The notes beneath the pieces are model-generated. The model saw nothing but the letters and a program-made list of their open reading frames with translations, was not told the origin of the DNA and did no database searches. A DNA stretch of 64,000 bases from Haematobia irritans (Eukaryota; Arthropoda; Insecta; Diptera; Muscidae), in contig NC_134397.1 in the NCBI RefSeq assembly GCF_050003625.1, forward strand, positions 225,308,537 through 225,372,536. Direction: 5' to 3'. Below, in pieces: positions 33,833 to 45,900 of this stretch (position 1 is the first letter of the stretch; each line of letters starts with the position of its first letter). The position numbers and the translations under genes were made by a program.

Positions 33833-34400
33833 ACGCAAAGAAAAAAACGTGTACTGAAAACGTTTTTCTTTTGTTAGAGTTTTTTGAGTTCCTTCAAAAA
33901 TTTTTATCACCAACAAAATTTGTTTTGTTACAAAATTTTTATTTTTGCAATAAAAAAATTATTTTTGATCCAAATACACAAATCATTTATATCAAACACT
34001 TTTCTGACTGTAAATCTTTAATAACCCACATTTCGAAGTTTCATTGTAAAAATTTAATATAGCGATATGTAATGTCGAACACCTTTTCGGAATCTTCCGA
34101 ACATTTTTGGAATATATGAAAAATATAGGTAAAAGAAAGCAGGTATTGAACCCACGACCCTTTGTATGCAAGGCGGACATGCTAACCATTGCTCCACGGT
34201 TGCCAACTAAATCTATGTTTCTAGTAAATGAAGAATCTTTACTTCGACTCGTGGGCGCCGAAAACTATGCTATATAAATATAACTGTTTGCGCTGCTTAT
34301 GCGTGGATGGCGATGATTGTCTGTTGATGGCAATAACAGCTACGTAACCCAGTTGATAGTGTGTTGGCGGTTGGATTCTCCGTCCAGGTGAAAACTGCAC
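33833..34400. mobile_element. Composite MITE family K, copy 3
   Basis: It starts ACGCAAAGAAAAAAACG. The minus-strand tRNA-like segment (box B complement GAACCCACGACC, about 34148-34160) and a shortened plus-strand segment (ATAACAGCTACG... GGTTGGATTCTCC) are kept in the same order as in 26930-27848. The right end is lost after CGTCCAGGTGAAA. Confidence 0.6.
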
Positions 34401-34711
34401 TCTCTATTTCACTAAAGCCATTTTAACTTTATTTTGTTCATGGAATTATTAAAGTTTCCTTTACTCCAATAATTTTTTGCGTACATTAGTTAAATGAATT
34501 AAAAAACGGGAAATTGTACACAAATTAAGCATAAAGATTTATTAAATTCCCATTTCTCACAAACTAGTTCATTACTTCATTAAATTTGTAAATTTTACTA
34601 CAAATGCGTCCATCATGAACTTTCTATGTCACTAAAAATATTCTTGCAATTTTGAACACAGAAAAAAATGTCACGAAAATTTTTCCAATTAAAATCTTAA
34701 TTGAGTTTTAA
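34401..34711. repeat. MITE family H/I-like fragment
   Basis: It contains TAGTTCAT, CATCATGAACTTTC and GTCACTAAAAATATTC, which match the reverse complement of parts of 63014-63523, and ends AACACAGAAAAAAATGTCACG. The family B HINE follows. Confidence 0.4.
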
Positions 34712-36106
34712 ACAAGTATATACGGCCGTAAGTTCGGCCAGGCCGAATCTTATGTACCCTCCACCATGGATTGCGTAGAAATTTCTACGAAAGACTGTTA
34801 TCCACGATCGAACTACTTGGGTTATGGTATCTTAAAGCTTCTTAACATCGTTTTCTAAATTGTGAGTTAGTCCATACGTGGTATATATTAGACCAAAAAG
34901 GTATGTATAGGTAAATCTACAAATAATTACGAATCGATATGGACTTTTGCACGGTACGTAGAGAGCCAGAATTGAAATATGGGGGTCGCTTATATGTGGG
35001 CTATATACAATTATGAAATTGATATAGACCAATTTTTGTGTGATTGGGGTTCGATTTATCTGAGAGCTATATATAACTATAGACCGATATGGACCTAGTT
35101 AGGCATGGTTGTTAACGGCCATATACTAGCACAATGTACCAAATTTCAACTGACTCGGATGAAATTTGCTCCTCCAAGTGGCTCCAAAACCAAATCTCGG
35201 GATCGGTTTATATAGGGGCTATATATGATTATGGACTCATATGAACCACTTTTGGCATGGTTGTTAAATTTCATGTACTAACATCACGTACCAAATTTCA
35301 ACCGAATCGGATGAATTTTGCTCTTCCAAGGGGCTCCGGAGGTCAAATCCGGGGATCGGTTTATATGGGGGCTATATATAATTATGGACCGATTTCGACC
35401 AATTTTTGCATGGTTGTTAGAGACCATATACTAACACCATATAGCAAATATCAGCAGGATCGGATGAAATTTGCTTCTCTTAGAGGCTCCGCAAGCCAAA
35501 TCGGGGGATCGGTTTATGTGGGGGCTATATATAATTAAGGACCGATGTGGACCAATTTTTGCATGGTTGTTAGAGACCATATCCCAACACCATGTACCAA
35601 ATTTCAGCCGGATCGGATGAAATTTTCTTCTCTTAGAGGCTCGGCAAACCAAATCGGGGGATCGGTTTATATAGTGGCTATATTTAATTATGGACCGATG
35701 TGGACCAATTTTTGCATGGTTGTTAGAGACCATATACCAATACCATGTACCATGTAGCCGGATCGGATGAAATTTGCTTCTCTTAGAGGATCGGCAAGCC
35801 AAATTTGGGGGTCCGTTTATATGGGGGCTATACGTAAAAGTGGACCAATATGGCCCATTTGCAATACCATCCGACCTACATCAATAACAACTACTTGTGC
35901 CAAGTTACAAGTCGATAGCTTGTTTCGTGCGGAAGTTAGCGAGATTTCAACAGGCGGACGGACGGACGGACATGCTCAGATCGACTCAGAATTTCACCAC
36001 GACCCAGAATATATATACGTTATGGGGGTCTTAGAGCAATATTTCGATGTGTTACAAACGTAATGACAAAGTTAATATACCCCCATCCTATGGTGGAGGG
36101 TATAAA
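34712..36106 (+). mobile_element. Helentron-like element, family B
   Basis: The left end is ACAAGTATATACGGCCGT, then the hairpin TTCGGCCAGGCCGAA and ATGTACCCTCCACCATGG. Central units start at 35365, 35518 and 35671, exactly 153 bp apart, then 35821 after a 3-bp loss. The tail has (GACG)n and ends GGTGGAGGGTATAAAA. Open frames of 93-123 codons here reflect the 51-codon unit. Confidence 0.7.
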
Positions 36107-37837
36107 AATATTCAATTAAAAATTTATTTGTATCGATATTTGTTTGTATCGATATTTGTTTGTCTAAAATTTCGTTTGGAAGAAAATAATTACAACAGGG
36201 ATCAGTGCCATTGCACTTAGCATGCATTAAAATTAAAAAAAAAATGTGTCGATACATTTCTTGGCGGACTGGGAATGTCGGGTAAAAGATGTGCCAGCTT
36301 ATGACAATCTCTTGGAAAACTCATGCGATTTTGCACAACTTCCGGATCCAAAAAGTATATGTTCATTGCTTTTTTTGGCAACACTGGTTTTAGTGGCCTA
36401 ATTTTTAGAGTGATGCCGAGTCGAAGGTAAAAGTATCTCAGGCCAAATACAGGCCAAAATAGGCAGGAGTTTATGTGAAATTTCTCTGTATCAATCAAAA
36501 GCTGAAACACAAATTTTAACTACGATACTAATGGTGATATAAACAAAGATTTTAGAGCAGATACATTTTGGAATTTCGTTAGACACAATGCCACTGTTTC
36601 ATAAACAAATCCAAAGACATATTGTCTGTTGTTTTCAAACAATGGACGGACGTGTCTGCTCCAGATTTCAAGAGGAATATCGCAAAGATTTGGATAATTT
36701 TCAATAAACAATGCCCTCTAATCCAACTATGTGCCAAATGTAAATATTGTATTTAAATGGTATTAGGACAAGTACTAGATTATTAACTATCACCTAGGAT
36801 TACGCCACTGCAAAGCCATTTAATCTACATATGTGCTATACTTTAAAATTCCCAGAATTCCAGGCATGAGTAAAACGCCATACGGCTTTCATTTTGTGTC
36901 AAAGACAACGCGATCTCTTGATCTAAATACTTAATGTAATACATTACGTATTATACTGTAAACACATGCTGACGTAAGTAAGTCGGTATTCTTTGAGATC
37001 AAAGATTTCAGTCATACGTGGCCTATAACACACATATGCAATATATGGGTAGGATGCATAGGGTTGCCATGCTTGTGTGTTTTATTCCCATCGGCCTCTC
37101 ATTTGATGTAAATATTAGCGTACGGTTGTATGTGTGTTTGAGAGGCAGATAGATTTTGACAAGATCTTCAAGCCTAAAGGCCCATACTTGACACCAAACA
37201 ATTGTCACTCTATTTTAAAAAGGAGGATATGAGAAGAGATTTTATGACAAAAGTAGGTGCGATTTTAGCAACGATCACCTCAAGATAGTATCTGCAAATA
37301 GTCCTCCATACATTCTGCTCTGCACTGGTAAGTACTCCAATTGTTCTAATTTTTCTCTGCCTTGTCCTTTTTTTCTTTGGTTGCAATATTTATTTTGTTG
37401 GTTGGCTTTGGATTTATTCTTTGTCATTTGTCCTTTGTTCTCATTGCATTTCAAGTGTTAAACGCAATACCATTGGCGGAGAGTATCTGTAGGAGCAAAT
37501 GTCTTTAAAGATTAACATGTTATGCGGATTTTCTTCAATGCTCTACGTATTTTGTTTTCGCACATGTTTTTCTCCTACAAAATCATAATAAGGCTAATTT
37601 GATTTGTATCTTCAAAGAGGGTGACAAAATATAGGATATTTTTTCATACGATCATTTATATCTCTGACATGATCTTTGGGGAAGAAAACAAAAATTTCTC
37701 ACATTATTTGAAAATATTGTTCATTTATCATAGTGGGAAATGTGTTCATTTGACATTGGAGAACTTTATAAAAACTACAAACGGATAATATGTTTGGATT
37801 ATGTTTCCGATAACTTTTTAATGAGTCCATAATTAGT
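36107..37837. other. Unclassified DNA with a MITE F fragment
   Basis: A family F piece with CACAACTTCCGGATCC is at 36300-36395, and a family K end (TTTGTCTAAAATTTCGTTTGG) at 36158-36180. Minus frames at 36217-36510, 36520-36711 and 37023-37208 are not supported by motifs or splice context. Confidence 0.45.
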
Positions 37838-38452
37838 TATTTCTATAGAATTTTTTTCAAATTTTTATTTTCGTAGAAAATTTTGTCAATTTTATTTCTG
37901 TAGAAAATTTTTTCAATATTTTATTTCCATAGAAAATTTTTTAAAAATTTTATTTCCATAGAAAATTTTGTCAAAATTTTATTTCTATAGAAAATTTTGT
38001 CAGAATTCTATTCCTATAGAATATTTAGTCAAAATTTAACTTCTGAAGAAAATTTTTTAATTTTTTTTTTTCTATAGAAAATTTTCTCAAAATTTTATTT
38101 CTATAGAAAATTTTGTCAAAATTTTATTTCTATAGAAAATTTTGTCAAAATTTAACTTCTATAGAAGATTTTGTCAAAATTTTATTTCTATAGGAACATT
38201 TGTCAAAATTTTATTTCTATAGAAAAGTTTGTTAAAATTTTATTTCAATAGAAAATTTTGTCACAATTTTATTTTTATAGAAAATTTTGTCACAATTTCA
38301 TTTTTATAGAAAATTTTGTCACAATTTCATTTTTATAGAAAATTTTGGCAAAATTTTATTTCTATAGAAAATTTCGTCAACATATTATTTCTATAGAAAA
38401 TCTTGTGAACATTTTATTTCTATAGAAATCTTTGTCAAAATTTTATTTCCAT
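37838..38452 (+). repeat. 29-bp tandem repeat array, block 4
   Basis: About twenty units of the TTTCTATAGAAAATTTTGTCAAAAT type. It runs directly into the third hammerhead element. Confidence 0.9.
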
Positions 38453-38886
38453 TCTTTTTGTTTTGTTATTGTTGGTTTTGTTCTTTAAGCATTGTTGTTG
38501 TTTTTTATTGCAGCTTAAAACCATACATTGACTAAACTACAAGTTCATTAAACCCAACAATAAACCATACCTGAACACTCCGAAAAAAGGATTTACATTG
38601 ATAGCCGGCTTATGCCGAAATAAATTCGTACAAAGTGTGGTTCATTGTTGGGTTTAATGAACTGTCTGAATTATTCTGATAATTGGTTGATAGTTTTGCT
38701 GCAAGTAGAGGATGCTGATGAGGAATATGGTAATTTCGAAACGTGCGTCCATCCAACCATCTTGCAGTCTATAGGGCTTTGCCCAAATAAATTTGACAAA
38801 CATTCTTTTCCTCTTTTGGTTAAACTACACTTGTAGTTTAGTCAATGTATGGTTTTAAGCTGCAATAAAAAACAACAACAATGCTT
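38453..38886 (+). mobile_element. Hammerhead element, copy 3
   Basis: The left part is an inverted piece of the element's own right end (TTTTTATTGCAGCTTAAAACC at about 38500) and of its 5' body (ACATTGATAGCCGGC). The forward element then runs to the ribozyme and ends TTAAGCTGCAATAAAAAACAACAACAATG. The inverted left part gives it a foldback form. Confidence 0.65.
38699..38767 (+). ncRNA. Type I hammerhead ribozyme, second complete copy
   Basis: Same length (69 nt) and layout as 17542-17610. The core CTGATGA, GAAAC and GTC are unchanged, as are both halves of stem I. Stem II reads GGAAT/ATTTC, where one G-C pair became G-U, and the loop is ATGGTA, so the base change leaves the stem paired. Cleavage is expected after the C of GTC near 38749. 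Confidence 0.85.
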
Positions 38887-40256
38887 AAAATTTTATTTCT
38901 ATAGAAAATTTTGTTTCTATAGAAAATGTTGTCAAAATGTTATTTCTATAGAATTTTTGTCAAAATTTTATTCTACAGAAAATTTTGTCAAAATTTTATT
39001 TCTATAGGAAATTTTGTCCAAATTTTAATTCTATAGAAAAATTTGTCAAAATTTTATTTCTATAGAAAAATTTGTCAAAATTTTATTTAATTATTTATTT
39101 CTATAGATTTTTTTTCAAATCTTTATTTTTATAGAAAATTTTGTCAAATGTATTTTTGTAGAAAATTTTTTCAATATTTTATTTCCATAGAAAATTTATT
39201 CAAAATTTTATTTCAATAGAAAATTTTGTCAAAATTTTATTTCTATAGAAAATTTTGTCAGAATTCTATTCCTATAGAATATTTAGTCAAAATTTAATTT
39301 CTGAAGAAAATTTTTCAATTTTTTTTCTATAGAAAATTTTGTCAAAATTTAACTTCTATAGAAGATTTTGTCAAAATTTTATTTCTATAGGAACATTTGT
39401 CTAAATTTTATTTCTATAGAAAAGTTTGTTAAAATTTTATTTCTATAGAAAATTTTGTCACAATTTTATTTCCATAGAAAATTTTTTAAAAATTGTATTT
39501 CTATAAAAAATTTTGTCAAAATATTATTTTGTGAAAATTTTGTCAACATTTTATTTCCATAGAAAATTTCGTCAAAGTTTTCTTTCCATAGAAAACTTTG
39601 TCAAAATTTTATTTCTATAGAAAATTTTGTCACAATTTTATTTCTATAGAAAATTTTGTCAAAATTTTATTTCTATAGAAAATTTTGTCAAAATTTTATT
39701 TCTATAGAAAATTTTGTCAAAATTTTATTTCTATAGAAAATTTCGTCAAAGTTTTCTTTCCATAGAAAACTTTGTCAAAATTTTATTTCTATAGAAAATT
39801 TTGTCAAAATTTTATTTCTATAAAAAATTTTGTCAAAATTTTATTTCTATAGAAAATTTTGTCCCAATTTGTTTTTCTATAGAAAATTTTGTCAAAATTT
39901 TATTTCTATAGAAAATTTTGTCAAAATTGTATTTCTATAGAAAATTTTGTCAAAATTGTGCTTCTATAGAAAATTTTGTCAAAATATTAGTTTGTGAAAA
40001 TTTCGTCAAAGTTTTCTTTCCATAGAAAATTTTGTCAAAATTTTATTTCTATAATAAATTTTGTCAAAATTTTATTTCTATAGAAAATTTTTTTAAAATT
40101 TTATTTCTATAGAAAAGTTTGTCAAAGTTTACTTTCCATAGAAAACATTGTCAAAATTTTATTTCTATAGAAATTTTTTTAAAAATTTTATTATATAGAA
40201 AATTTATAGAAAATTTTGTCAGAATTCTTTTTCTATAGAAAATTTTGTCAAAATTT
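38887..40256 (+). repeat. 29-bp tandem repeat array, block 5
   Basis: The longest array, about 1.4 kb. Some longer segments recur inside it (for example CGTCAAAGTTTTCTTTCCATAG at about 39566, 39743 and 40004), showing higher-order duplication. It is cut at 40256 by the Gypsy LTR and resumes at 49513. Confidence 0.9.
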
Positions 40257-40485
40257 TGTTACGCGCGGACCTAGATATAATTTTGTGCTCACTCAGCCAC
40301 TCGGGTACGCTTGTCCTAGCACGATCTAGCTCGCCGGGTATAATGGGGTGGATTCTTGTGACAAGTGATTCACAGGCCGCCGTATCACAACATCGTACCC
40401 GATCAATTTCGATTCCCTAGGATTAAAATCCCTTTAGTCCCTAATTCGCTAGCTCTGCCTAGATGATAATAGCAGGGCCCTGACA
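40257..40485 (-). repeat. 3' LTR of the Gypsy element
   Basis: Plus-strand sequence starts TGTTACGCGCGGACC and ends CAGGGCCCTGACA, giving the canonical TG...CA ends. Length 229 bp. Bases up to GATGATAAT are the same as in the 5' LTR. Confidence 0.9.
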
Positions 40486-40501
40486 TTCCCTTCCCAACCT
40501 T
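40486..40501 (-). promoter_or_regulatory. Polypurine tract
   Basis: Read on the minus strand, GGTTGGGAAGGGAA abuts the LTR start TGTCAGGG. This is the expected primer for plus-strand DNA synthesis and fixes the LTR boundary. Confidence 0.8.
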
Positions 40502-41393
40502 ACTACAGCCGCCAGTATGAACTTAATTTCTGTTTTTTTTTATTTTGCCTGTAGTCCCTATCTTAAAACGTCATTCCATTTAATTAACGATGTCGAGTCC
40601 CATATACTTACGTCTGTCCGCTATGTTCACTTGCCTGATTTCATCATATGTACACTTTAGTTACTTATTCCATATATTCCATCTTTTTTTTTTTAATTGC
40701 CTATTAATTTTACATATTCGTCTTATTCCAATTTTAATTCTAATGTTAGTAAGATATTCTTAAAATATCACTATTCAATTCAACATTATCATTTTTCCTT
40801 CACTATATCCATTTATACTTTCATTCATAACTTATTTCTACAGCTATCCTAGTTACTACTAATCCTATCTTATTTATCCAGCTTTCTTACATACTTCCAT
40901 TCACCTGAACTTGAAACCGATGTATAATTTGTTTTCTGCCTTTCTTGTTTTTATTTCGAGTTTCCAAAAAAAAAATGAGGGTTAGTGATAGAAGAAACTT
41001 ACAGCATTTGTTGATCAACAAGCTATTTTTTTCTCGTTTTTTTTTTACTTCTCTACGAGATTTCGCTGCAACAATAAAATCCTCATCCATGCGCCACAGT
41101 TATCATTGGAGCAAGTCTCGCCACTGACTGCTCACTTGTCTTTTATTTTAATGATGAGATTCTGATTCAATAAGACCGATGCTCGATTAAAACGATGCTT
41201 GCTGCTGATGAATGCTCGACCACGTAGGCCACGTCTTCCACGTGCAGCACAACCCAGCCGAGAACACCCACTTTGTGCACTCTGCTACGCAACTCCACAC
41301 ACAAAATAATTCTGGGAGCAGTGCAGTTAGCCCGTATTTTAGTGCAGTGCTGCTTTTGCTGTTAGTTTGGTTTTCTATTGCGTTTTTATTCTA

Positions 41394-42204
41394 AAGGGTG
41401 ATTCTTTTGAGGTTAGGATTTTCATGCATTAGTATTTGACAGATCACGTGGGATTTCAGACATGGTGTCAAAGAGAAAGATGCTCAGTATGCTTTGACAT
41501 TTCATCATGAATAGACTTACTAACGAGCAACGCTTGCAAATCATTGAATTTTATTACCAAAATCAGTGGCAGAAAATCCGCTTTTTTATCGACAAATTTT
41601 GTTCAGCGATGAGGCTCATTTCTGGTTGAATGGCTACGTAAATAAGCAAAATTGCCGCATTTGGAGTGAAGAGCAACCAGAAGCCGTTCAAGAACTGCCC
41701 ATGCATCCCGAAAAATGCACTGTTTGGTGTGGTTTGTACGCTGGTGGAATCATTGGACCGTATTTTTTCAAATATGCTGTTGGACGCAACGTTACGGTGA
41801 ATGGCGATCGCTATCGTTCTTCGGAGAACAATTCATCTCAAGAAATGGACCGGTAAGTTGGCCACCAAGATCATGCGATTTGACGCCTTTAGACTATTTT
41901 TTGTGGGGCTACGTCAAGTCTAAAGTCTACAGAAATAAGCCATCAACTATTCCAGCTTTGGAAGACAACATTTCCGAAGAAATTCGGGCTATTCCGGCCG
42001 AAATGCTCGAAAAAGTTGCCCAAAATTGGACTTTCCGAATGGACCACCTAAGACGCAGCCGCGGTCAACATTTAAATGAAATTATCTTCAAAAAGTAAAT
42101 GTCATGGACCAATCTAACGTTTCAAATAAAGAACCGATGAGATTTTGCAAATTTTATGCGTTTTTTTTAAAAAAAAGTTATCAAGCTCTTAACAAATCAC
42201 CCTT
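41394..42204 (+). mobile_element. DD41D mariner copy A2, doubly deleted
   Basis: TA flanks it (41392-41393 and 42205-42206) and both ends match 6406-7340. Its deletions differ from those of the other copies: one from after YYQNQ to just before the FYRQILFSDEAHF block, another removing ~40 codons in the middle. It must come from a separate, longer parent. Confidence 0.85.
41506..42098 (+). pseudogene. DD41D transposase, doubly deleted
   Basis: The start MNRLTNEQRLQIIEFYYQNQ keeps more of the N-terminal helix region than the other copies and shows how the full protein begins. A deletion then joins CAG to TGGCAGAAAATCC and shifts the frame. The core resumes in another frame (41566-41856). A second deletion after DRYRS removes the block with the second catalytic D (WFQQDGATCH). 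The rest (DLTPLDYFLWG to the end) is in a third frame. Confidence 0.85.
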
Positions 42205-42915
42205 TATTTCGCGGAGCTTAGAAAAATTGCTGCTAACGCAAACTGGTCGAACTCACACGTGTTTTGTTGAGACCTTTCTTAAACTTTTTTTCTTTTTGTT
42301 TGCAGCCTTCAGCCTCGAGCTTTGCAGGAAAAAGGAACTTGTCGATCGTCTAACCATTTGACGTTTTCATCTTCTGTCAGACAACTCATATGTTTCAAAA
42401 ATCAGCTGAGGCAGATGGTGTATTTATTAATCGTCATTACGGGTTCATTACTGTTATAAAAGCTATGTTCAGATTTGCTTATTTCTATATTTAAATTCTA
42501 CAACTATTCAAATACTTATTATGAAATCCTGTAGCTAATGTTAATTTAGTTCTAATAATTTCATTAATAATATCTAGAAAGAAAAAGCTGCACATAAACG
42601 ATTTCATGCTATAATATATGACAACATTTACCTTTCAATTGAATCTCAAAAATTTCATTAATAATTTATAAAATACACAATTTAGCAAGAATTTTTTCCA
42701 TTATCATTGTACATGGTTATATGCCGTTTTATATATCGCAACAGGGCGAGTCAACCGACCGACCTTGGATGGTGATTGGCTCGAAAAGCGAGAATTTTTT
42801 TTCTTCTAATTTTGATTTCATTAATTCGAGGTCCGCGCTGACGTGGGGCTAGAGCTCACGATGTTCTCATGCTCAACGTATTTTCGCAGAGATTTTTTTT
42901 TTTTGCTATATCAAA

Positions 42916-45900
42916 TCATGCACGTATGTTTTCTGCGTGGTAAATACCCACCGATTTTCCCTGCATGTCCCCTAATTCATATAATGAGTTGCCGATAACT
43001 TTCAATATTACAGATTTAAGATATTTTGGCCCAAATTTCGAATTATAGTATTTAGTGGCATCACTTAATTTATAATTTTTACGGAATACCAACTGACCAA
43101 CTTTATAACTGATTTCTCGTGATCTGAGATCATAAACTTTTTTACCTTTTTCATAAGCTACCTTTAGGCTAGATTTAATTCTTTGTTTCAAAAGTTGGAG
43201 TCTAACATCTCGAGACAGAATTTCTACATCTGCATCACTGACCCCACCAAGTTTCCGAAGTAGCTCATATGAACCCCCATGTTGTACCATAGACTGCCCA
43301 AATAATACGCTATATGGCTCCGCTCCTATAGCCTCATGAAAAGCGCTTCGGAGAGCAAAAGCCGCCATTGATACATGGGTATCCCAATTTCGCTGATCCC
43401 CATCGCCGATATAAGACCGGATTATAGACAGCATAGAACGGTTGACCCGTTCCGAAGAGTTGGAATGAGGTGAATATAAACCCGTTTTCATATGCTTGAC
43501 ACCATATTTTGCAAGAAAATCTTGGAAAACTTCCGACGCAAACTGACGGCCATTATCCGACACGATGACTTCTGGCACACCGAATATGTGAAAAATAGCC
43601 GACTCCAAATATTTCACTACTTCTTTCCCTGTCGCACTCTTCATTGGCTCTAAAAATACGAATTTAGAATAATGGTCTAAAACAACAAAAACAAAACTGT
43701 TGCCCTGTCGGCTGCGTGGATATGGTCCGCAAAAATCAATGAAAATTCTTTGAAATACCCTGTCAGACTCTATCTGTTGGCCCATCGGTGGTCTTGATAC
43801 AGTATTTGGTGATTTCGAACACTTGCATATGTCACAACTGTTTACAAAGCGCCTAGTGTCCCCAACCATGTCCGGCCAGTAGTATTTCGATCGTAAACGG
43901 TGTAAAGTTTTATTTATGCCCCCATGACCAGCCGAAGGTTCGTTGTGACATTTCGCTATCAAGTTTTGACGAAGTCCTCGCGGTACCCAAATCTTCCATA
44001 TTGGATCCGTTTGCTCCGTATACCTGAAATTTGTTCTCTTGAACACAACGCCATCTACCAATCTCAAATCAGGTAAAACATTTTGATTATCCTTAACTGT
44101 CTCAACCAAAGACAAGTATTCTGACTCATTAAAATCTGGGGAGGTCAAATCGATTTCAGTGGCCTGATCAGTATTATGAATTTCTTCCACAAACATGCGG
44201 CTAAGTGCATCAGGCACAATATTTTTGCTCCCTTTCCGGTGAGCTATCACGAAATCGAAGCCCTGCAACTTCAGGCTCCACCTAGCCAAGCGCCCGGAGA
44301 GATCTTTTTGACCCATGAGCCATTTGAGGCTCATGTGGTCAGTAATAATTGTAAAGGGGACGCCATCAAGGTAAGGGCGAAATTTCTTGACACTTACAAC
44401 GGCAGCGAGACATTCCAACTCGGTGACCGTGTAATTCCGCTGTGTCGCATTTAACTTTTGCGACATATATGCGACCGGCCGCTCATTACCCTGGTCATCG
44501 AGTTGGAACAAAACGCTACCGATGCCCACAGTGGACGCATCACACTGTAAATAAAAGTGCTTTGCGAAATCAGGGTTAATTAAAACTCTCGGAGAAGTGA
44601 GCTCCGTTTTCAGCAAATCGAATGACTCACAAGCTTCCGGTGTCATCTTAAATTGTTTTGTCTTCTTGAGACAATCAGTCATGGGGGATGTGATGGTGGC
44701 AAAATTGGGGAGAAACCTCCTATACCACCCGCACATGCCGAGAAATCTTCGAAGTTGTTTCGCCGTAGTGGGTAATGGAAAATCCAACATGGATTGGACT
44801 TTTGCGGGATCAGTGCGCAACTCGCCCTGTCCAATCACGAATCCCAAATACCGCACTTCCCTTTGACAAAATTTGGATTTCTCCAAATTTGTCGTCAACC
44901 CTGCCCCCGATAGGCAATTGGCAACTTCCTCAAGATGTAACATATGGCTGTCGAAATCTGGAGAACATATCAGCAAGTCATCTATGTAGATAAAAACGTA
45001 TTCCCTTAGCTTTGACGGTATTACCCGGTCCATAAGACGACACAGTCTCTGGCTGGCGTTACAAAGGCCGAAAGGCATGACCTTAAACTGATATAACGGC
45101 CGGCCAGGGACTGTGAACGCCGTTTTCTCCCGGGATGCCTTCTGGAGAGGAATCTGCCAGAAGGCATCTTTTAAATCCAAGCTAGAAATAAAATATGTAT
45201 TTTGGAGGCAGCTTAATATGCCCTCGACATGTGGTGCCGGGTACGCATCTTTCTTCGTCCTCTCGTTGACTTTTCGAAGGTCAATACAGAGACGATCTTT
45301 ACCTGGTTTCTCAACAATGACAATGGGAGAACTCCAAGCGCTATTGCTCTCCTCGATGACGTCGAGAGCAAGCATGCGATCAACCTCTTGGTATGCCTTT
45401 TTCAATTTGACCGGAGACATAGGGTAATATTTTTGTTTGACAGGGACAGTCTCGTCAAAAACTTCGATGACATGTTCCATCAGATGAGTACGCCCCAATC
45501 CTAATTTTAGGTAAGAAGGAAATAGTGATTTGACCTGTTCTAACCTTTCCTGTTGACAAGGCTTCAGGAGAAATTCGATATTCTGCCTCAAGTCGATTTC
45601 CTCAACTTGGGGCAGAATTCCGAATTTGTCCCAAAAATCCATACCCAAATAAAGAGACTGCTGTAAGGAGGGCACTAAATAAAGGGTCATAGGAAAAACT
45701 TTATCTCTCCATGAAATGTCAACAATAACCTTTCCCACAATAGCCTGAAATTTGCCATCTGCCGTCTTTAAACATTCATCCATTGGTATAACACTAAGGG
45801 TCAGCTTACTCACCAGCCCCAAAGCACCATTGCCAAAACAACTAACGTTTGCCCCACTATCAAGCATTCCTAACATCTCCATACCTCCTATACAAACTTT

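Larger units (their letters stand above)
40502..42915 (-). other. Gypsy 3' non-coding region (holds a mariner)
   Basis: Outside the mariner (41394-42204) about 1.6 kb separates pol from the polypurine tract. The small frames (for example 40887-41090 minus, 67 codons) show no signal peptide, cleavage motif or membrane segment arrangement of an envelope gene. Confidence 0.6.

Noticed and set aside
37838..40256. CRISPR-like regular repeat array
   Set aside because: Contiguous tandem units with no unique spacers, in a eukaryotic context.
40502..42915. Envelope gene of an errantivirus-like element
   Set aside because: No long frame, signal peptide or membrane segments on the minus strand after pol.
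44176..45504. Plus-strand frames opposite pol (for example 45113-45427, 104 codons)
   Set aside because: Antisense shadows of the intact pol gene.
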